Shown: positions 61,158 to 64,000 of the stretch, one piece after another | Position numbering within the stretch: position 1 is the stretch's first letter | How the letters are laid out: each line of letters starts with the position of its first letter | DNA from: Bacillota bacterium | Lineage (GTDB): Bacteria > Bacillota > Clostridia > Lachnospirales > Lachnospiraceae | Direction: 5' to 3' | Assembly: GCA_023418475.1 (NCBI GenBank) | Contig: JAEZZO010000002.1 | Location: 62,001 to 126,000, forward strand | Length of the DNA stretch: 64,000 nt | Translations under genes and position numbers: made by a program | Notes under the pieces: generated by a model | Seen by the model: only the letters and a program-made list of their open reading frames with translations | What the model was told of the DNA's origin: nothing | The model's database searches: none

Positions 61158-61682
61158 TTATTCTATAACTATCTTTTTTTTAAGCTTACCAATTGCAATA
61201 TGCTGCAGATACCTTACATTCTCATGACTAATCCCCATCATTACTGCAATTTGCGGTGAAGTATACTGATAATAAAAACGCAGAATTATAATATCACGCT
61301 CTCTATCAGGCAGACACTCCAGTGCCACGCCAAGGCTTTCCAGCTGTTCCTTCCGGATAATTTTATCCAGTACCGATAAATCATCCTCTGCATAATCAAC
61401 AAGGGCATCCTCTTGTGTCTCAAATACCGGAGAATGATACTTCTTACGCAGATAGTCATTGATCGTATTATGGGTTATGGTATAAATCCAGGTAGATAGG
61501 CTTGCTTTGCCAGAATCATAGGCATGCAAATGCTCATGGATCTTTAAGAACACACAAGACAGCAGATCCTCTGTATCCTGCGGATGATTAATCCGGCTTT
61601 TGATATATCTGCGCAGCTGTTCTTTATAGTCCTGATAAATTTGTTCTGATGTGATTGGACTGCCAGCTATGATTTTATTCAT
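61158..61682 (-). CDS. ECF-type RNA polymerase sigma factor
   Basis: A small sigma-70 family member of about 174 residues with only regions 2 and 4. Region 2: RRYIKSRINHPQDTEDLLSC, then SLSTWIYTITHNTINDYLRK. Region 4: LECLPDRERDIIILRFYYQY followed by TSPQIAVMMGISHENVRYLQ. GGAGG lies six bases before the ATG at 61682. No adjacent anti-sigma gene of the zinc or membrane type is seen. A looser version of the CCTAAC/CGTATA motif lies upstream, so it may activate itself along with the precursor genes. Confidence 0.92.
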   Translation of the reverse strand: MNKIIAGSPITSEQIYQDYKEQLRRYIKSRINHPQDTEDLLSCVFLKIHEHLHAYDSGKASLSTWIYTITHNTINDYLRKKYHSPVFETQEDALVDYAEDDLSVLDKIIRKEQLESLGVALECLPDRERDIIILRFYYQYTSPQIAVMMGISHENVRYLQHIAIGKLKKKIVIE

Positions 61683-61749
61683 GATCAACCTCCGGTCTTT
61701 TAGCCTGATAACCGGCAGTGGGGTCACCAGCTGCCCATTGGTTCTATCC

Positions 61750-61776
61750 GATACGTACGAATTGTATAGGATTAGG
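61750..61776 (-). promoter_or_regulatory. Candidate autoregulatory promoter of the sigma gene
   Basis: On the minus strand CCTAAT (61771-61776), 15 bases, CGTATC (61750-61755). It resembles the other four boxes but is one base shorter and overlaps the stop codon of precursor E. Confidence 0.45.
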
Positions 61777-62116
61777 TAAGATTTTTTGATAAAACACTAT
61801 AACCTATTCCTTTATAATAATCCGCTAACTCGCTGCTGGTTACAGACGAAAGTGATATTGTAATAGGCTGGTAATACTGACACACACTGCAAGATTGGCC
61901 GGTGCCTCCTTTTATTAAGCTGAAGGAACCGCAAACCTTATTTAGGTTAAGACAGTTCAAAAACCATGTGTCCTGCTGGTTATTCAGGTTACACAACTGC
62001 ACAATAGCCTGTTTCTCTGATGCTTTTGTTGTAATAATTGCCGCCTTACCCCCTGAAATCCAATCCATTTCCTCATCAGAAAGCTCCACAGCGTTTTTCT
62101 TATTCTCTGCTTGCAT
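61772..62116 (-). CDS. Leader-GG peptide precursor E (Cys-rich core)
   Basis: The leader MQAENKKNAVELSDEEMDWI ends in SGG, and the core begins KAAIITTKA. Cys occur in VQLCNLNN, FLNCLNLNKVCGSF and QSCSVCQYY; the C-terminus has SELADYYKGIGYSVLSKNLT. This layout is that of precursor A at 40810, to which it is paralogous; the N-terminal KA(I/A)I after the GG is also shared. AGGAGG lies seven bases before the ATG. A candidate ECF promoter is about 45 bases upstream. It is the first gene of the unit precursor E - sigma - precursor D. Confidence 0.78.
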   Translation of the reverse strand: MQAENKKNAVELSDEEMDWISGGKAAIITTKASEKQAIVQLCNLNNQQDTWFLNCLNLNKVCGSFSLIKGGTGQSCSVCQYYQPITISLSSVTSSELADYYKGIGYSVLSKNLT

Positions 62117-62156
62117 AACTGCTTCCTCCTAATCATATGATATGTTTTCATTTATT

Positions 62157-62184
62157 TATTCGTTTAAAAGGTAAAAGTGTTAGG
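62157..62184 (-). promoter_or_regulatory. Candidate ECF promoter, precursor E
   Basis: On the minus strand CCTAAC (62179-62184), 16 bases, CGAATA (62157-62162), then AATAAATGAAAA. It lies between the exporter gene and precursor E. Confidence 0.65.
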
Positions 62185-62199
62185 TGTATTTCTAAATTA

Positions 62200-64000
62200 C
62201 TAATATGCCGTAGTCGCCTCAATAAAGCCTGTGTCATCCAGGCGCTGGCGTGCAATCAGTTCAGCAAAATAACCATTTTTAGCTATCAGTTCATCATAAT
62301 TTCCATCCTCAATAACTTTTCCTTTATCAAGAACAATAATCCTGTCACAATGCTTAATGGTGGATAAGCGATGCGCAATTACAATTCGAGTACATTTTAG
62401 CTTCTCGAGTGATAAGGAAACATGTTTTTGCGTAATATTATCAAGCGCACTCGTCGCCTCATCAAACATAATAATTTTTGGTTTGGGTGCAACAGCACGG
62501 GCAATCATCAGGCGTTGTTTTTGTCCGCCGGAGATACCTCCTGAGCCTTCGGAGATAATTGTATGCATACCCATAGGCATATCACGGATATCGTCGGCAA
62601 TTCCCGCAAGCTCCGCTGCCTCCCATGCATCCTTTACAGTAAGCCATGGTGCAGCCACCACAATGTTAGAATAGATATCTCCCTGCATGAGCTTTCCATT
62701 CTGCATTACTACACCAATATTGTGCCGCAGGGATTTTAAGTCGAGTGTATTAATGTCCTTATTGTCAAAGTATACGGCACCTTTCATCGGAGTTTCAAAT
62801 CCCAGAAGAAGACGCATCAAGGTAGATTTTCCACAACCCGTCTGACCTACAATTGCTATATATTGACCTGCTTTCATTTTGATAGAAAGATTTTCAAAAA
62901 TTAACGGCATATTTTTGTTATACCGAAAAGAAACATTGGAAATCTCAATGTTTCCGGTGATTTTTGTGACAATTTTTCTGCCTTCTGCTGCCTCAGGCAC
63001 CGTTTTAAGCAGTGGCAGAGCCATGTCGAGCGTAGGCTTAATACCCGCCAGCGTTGTAACAATCCCAAAAAGTGAAGCAAATGCACCGCTGACCATACCG
63101 TAGGATACGTTAAATGCCATATAACCTGCAACACCCACTCCTGTGGTCACAGCATAGTAGTAAATTGCAAGCGTTCCTGCCGCAGTAATTAATGTCGACA
63201 GCACTCCGCTGTATTTTAACAGTACCGGTGGATCATAATTTAGACGGGCAATCTCGGAGTAACTATCAGCCCATCTAACAAATGCTCGCTTTTCAGCTCC
63301 GGTCAATCGAATTTTTTGAATTCCGGTAATAAGTGAATATTGCATACCGCTTTCTTTTGAGGTAAGCTTCATATGAATCTTAGAGTGTTCCATACTAAGC
63401 AAAGCGGTTGTCAGTGTGACTATACAAGATAAAACGGTAACAAGCAGTGCCGGCAAAACAAGTCCGGGTGAATAAGCGAAAATCTGAGTGATATAAACCA
63501 GCGAAAACAGCGAAGGCAGTCCGACAGACAACAGCGTACTCTGAAGCATATTGCAAAGGCTGTTGATGTAATCTACACGGCTGGCTAGCTCTCCAGAGGA
63601 ATATTCCTTGAAAAAGGCCGCCGGCATGACAAGTACACGCATCATAGCTGCAGACTGCACCGAAATATTGATTTTTGTATTGACCCGGGATTCAATGAGA
63701 GAACCGGATATACCAAGTAAGGTCCGGCTGATTGTCACACCTGCGTAAAATAAGGCAATCGGAATAATAAGCCCAACCTGACCGCTGGGAACAACCACAC
63801 TGAAAATCAACTTGTTGATATAAGGAAAAAGCATACCAAACAGCGTCGTAATCAGTATAGATAGTATTATAATGATAAAATCGGAAACTGACAGTGTCCG
63901 CAGTATATAAATCAGCAAATCAGCAATTCTTAATTTCTTTAGTGGAAATGGCTTATAAAAACAGATAGCCTCATCGGAAAGCATAACTGCATTTTTCTTT
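62200..64000 (-). CDS. NHLP-type leader-peptide export ABC transporter (partial, cut by window edge)
   Basis: An ABC transporter with fused membrane and ATPase domains. The visible part begins KNAVMLSDEAICFYKPFPLK, a segment typical of the second, peptidase-less NHLP/NHLM bacteriocin exporter subunit, and the frame stays open to the end of the window, so the N-terminal regulatory region (usually several hundred residues) lies beyond 64,000. Six helices follow, then Walker A GQTGCGKST, signature ISGGQKQRLMIARAV, Walker B IIMFDEATSALD and His in IVIAHRLSTI. The peptidase-bearing partner and any modifying enzyme are presumably further on. It probably exports the leader-GG peptides of this locus after their leaders are removed. 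Confidence 0.9.
   Translation of the reverse strand, partial: KKNAVMLSDEAICFYKPFPLKKLRIADLLIYILRTLSVSDFIIIILSILITTLFGMLFPYINKLIFSVVVPSGQVGLIIPIALFYAGVTISRTLLGISGSLIESRVNTKINISVQSAAMMRVLVMPAAFFKEYSSGELASRVDYINSLCNMLQSTLLSVGLPSLFSLVYITQIFAYSPGLVLPALLVTVLSCIVTLTTALLSMEHSKIHMKLTSKESGMQYSLITGIQKIRLTGAEKRAFVRWADSYSEIARLNYDPPVLLKYSGVLSTLITAAGTLAIYYYAVTTGVGVAGYMAFNVSYGMVSGAFASLFGIVTTLAGIKPTLDMALPLLKTVPEAAEGRKIVTKITGNIEISNVSFRYNKNMPLIFENLSIKMKAGQYIAIVGQTGCGKSTLMRLLLGFETPMKGAVYFDNKDINTLDLKSLRHNIGVVMQNGKLMQGDIYSNIVVAAPWLTVKDAWEAAELAGIADDIRDMPMGMHTIISEGSGGISGGQKQRLMIARAVAPKPKIIMFDEATSALDNITQKHVSLSLEKLKCTRIVIAHRLSTIKHCDRIIVLDKGKVIEDGNYDELIAKNGYFAELIARQRLDDTGFIEATTAY

Overview
The window looks like a chromosomal segment of a spore-forming, low-GC anaerobic Firmicute, most likely a Lachnospiraceae or Clostridium-like species. 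This is inferred from a CotS-type spore-coat kinase, YtvI, the TM1266-type hydrogenase regulator, a T-box proS, DUF951/DUF975/DUF6171 families and YesMN-controlled glycan uptake. No rRNA, tRNA, CRISPR array or intact insertion sequence was seen.

Bases 1-13,300 are mostly housekeeping and accessory genes: a LysR regulator, a decayed DUF421 gene, a DUF975 membrane protein, an HD-GYP phosphodiesterase, exoA, a HAD phosphatase, DUF6171 and DUF951 proteins, a hemolysin III protein, pgi, a membrane/coiled-coil protein, a PEGA-domain protein and a CotS-like kinase.

Bases 13,400-32,800 are a glycan-utilisation region. One minus-strand cluster encodes two lipoprotein solute-binding proteins, two permeases, a GH29 fucosidase and a GH20 hexosaminidase. 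It is divergent from a YesM/YesN two-component system with a near-consensus promoter. GH35 and GH27 galactosidases lie further on, with cca and a T-box-controlled proS between them. A structured repeat of about 130 bp occurs twice, each time against the U-tract of a terminator.

Bases 32,800-40,500 hold two unknown small proteins, ytvI, a cytidylate-kinase-like protein, an ECF sigma gene broken by deletion, and an NMT1/SsuA-type ABC transporter led by a TM1266-type regulator.

Bases 40,800-64,000 form the most unusual region. Five small genes (plus one decayed copy) encode peptides that share an acidic leader ending in GG (consensus ELsDEEmenisGG) followed by dissimilar, often Cys-rich cores. 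They are spread through a locus that also encodes an NHLP-type leader-peptide export ABC transporter (cut by the window edge), an ECF sigma factor, two tandem MalT/LuxR regulators, and a complete partner-switching toolkit: a Cache-HAMP-SpoIIE phosphatase, a STAS protein, a stand-alone HATPase and a further HATPase-like protein. HATPase-like domains are also fused to a MATE transporter and to a GlnQ-type ABC ATPase. Two lipoprotein SBP-permease fusions, a GNAT and a glycerol-dehydrogenase-like enzyme complete it.

Four of the six precursor genes or remnants have directly upstream the same candidate promoter, CCTAAC-N16-CGTATA, and a looser version (15-nt spacing) lies upstream of the sigma gene itself. 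I infer an ECF-driven peptide regulon. A separate hairpin repeat occurs eight times, only in this locus, usually just before start codons. No RiPP maturase is visible; one could lie beyond base 64,000.
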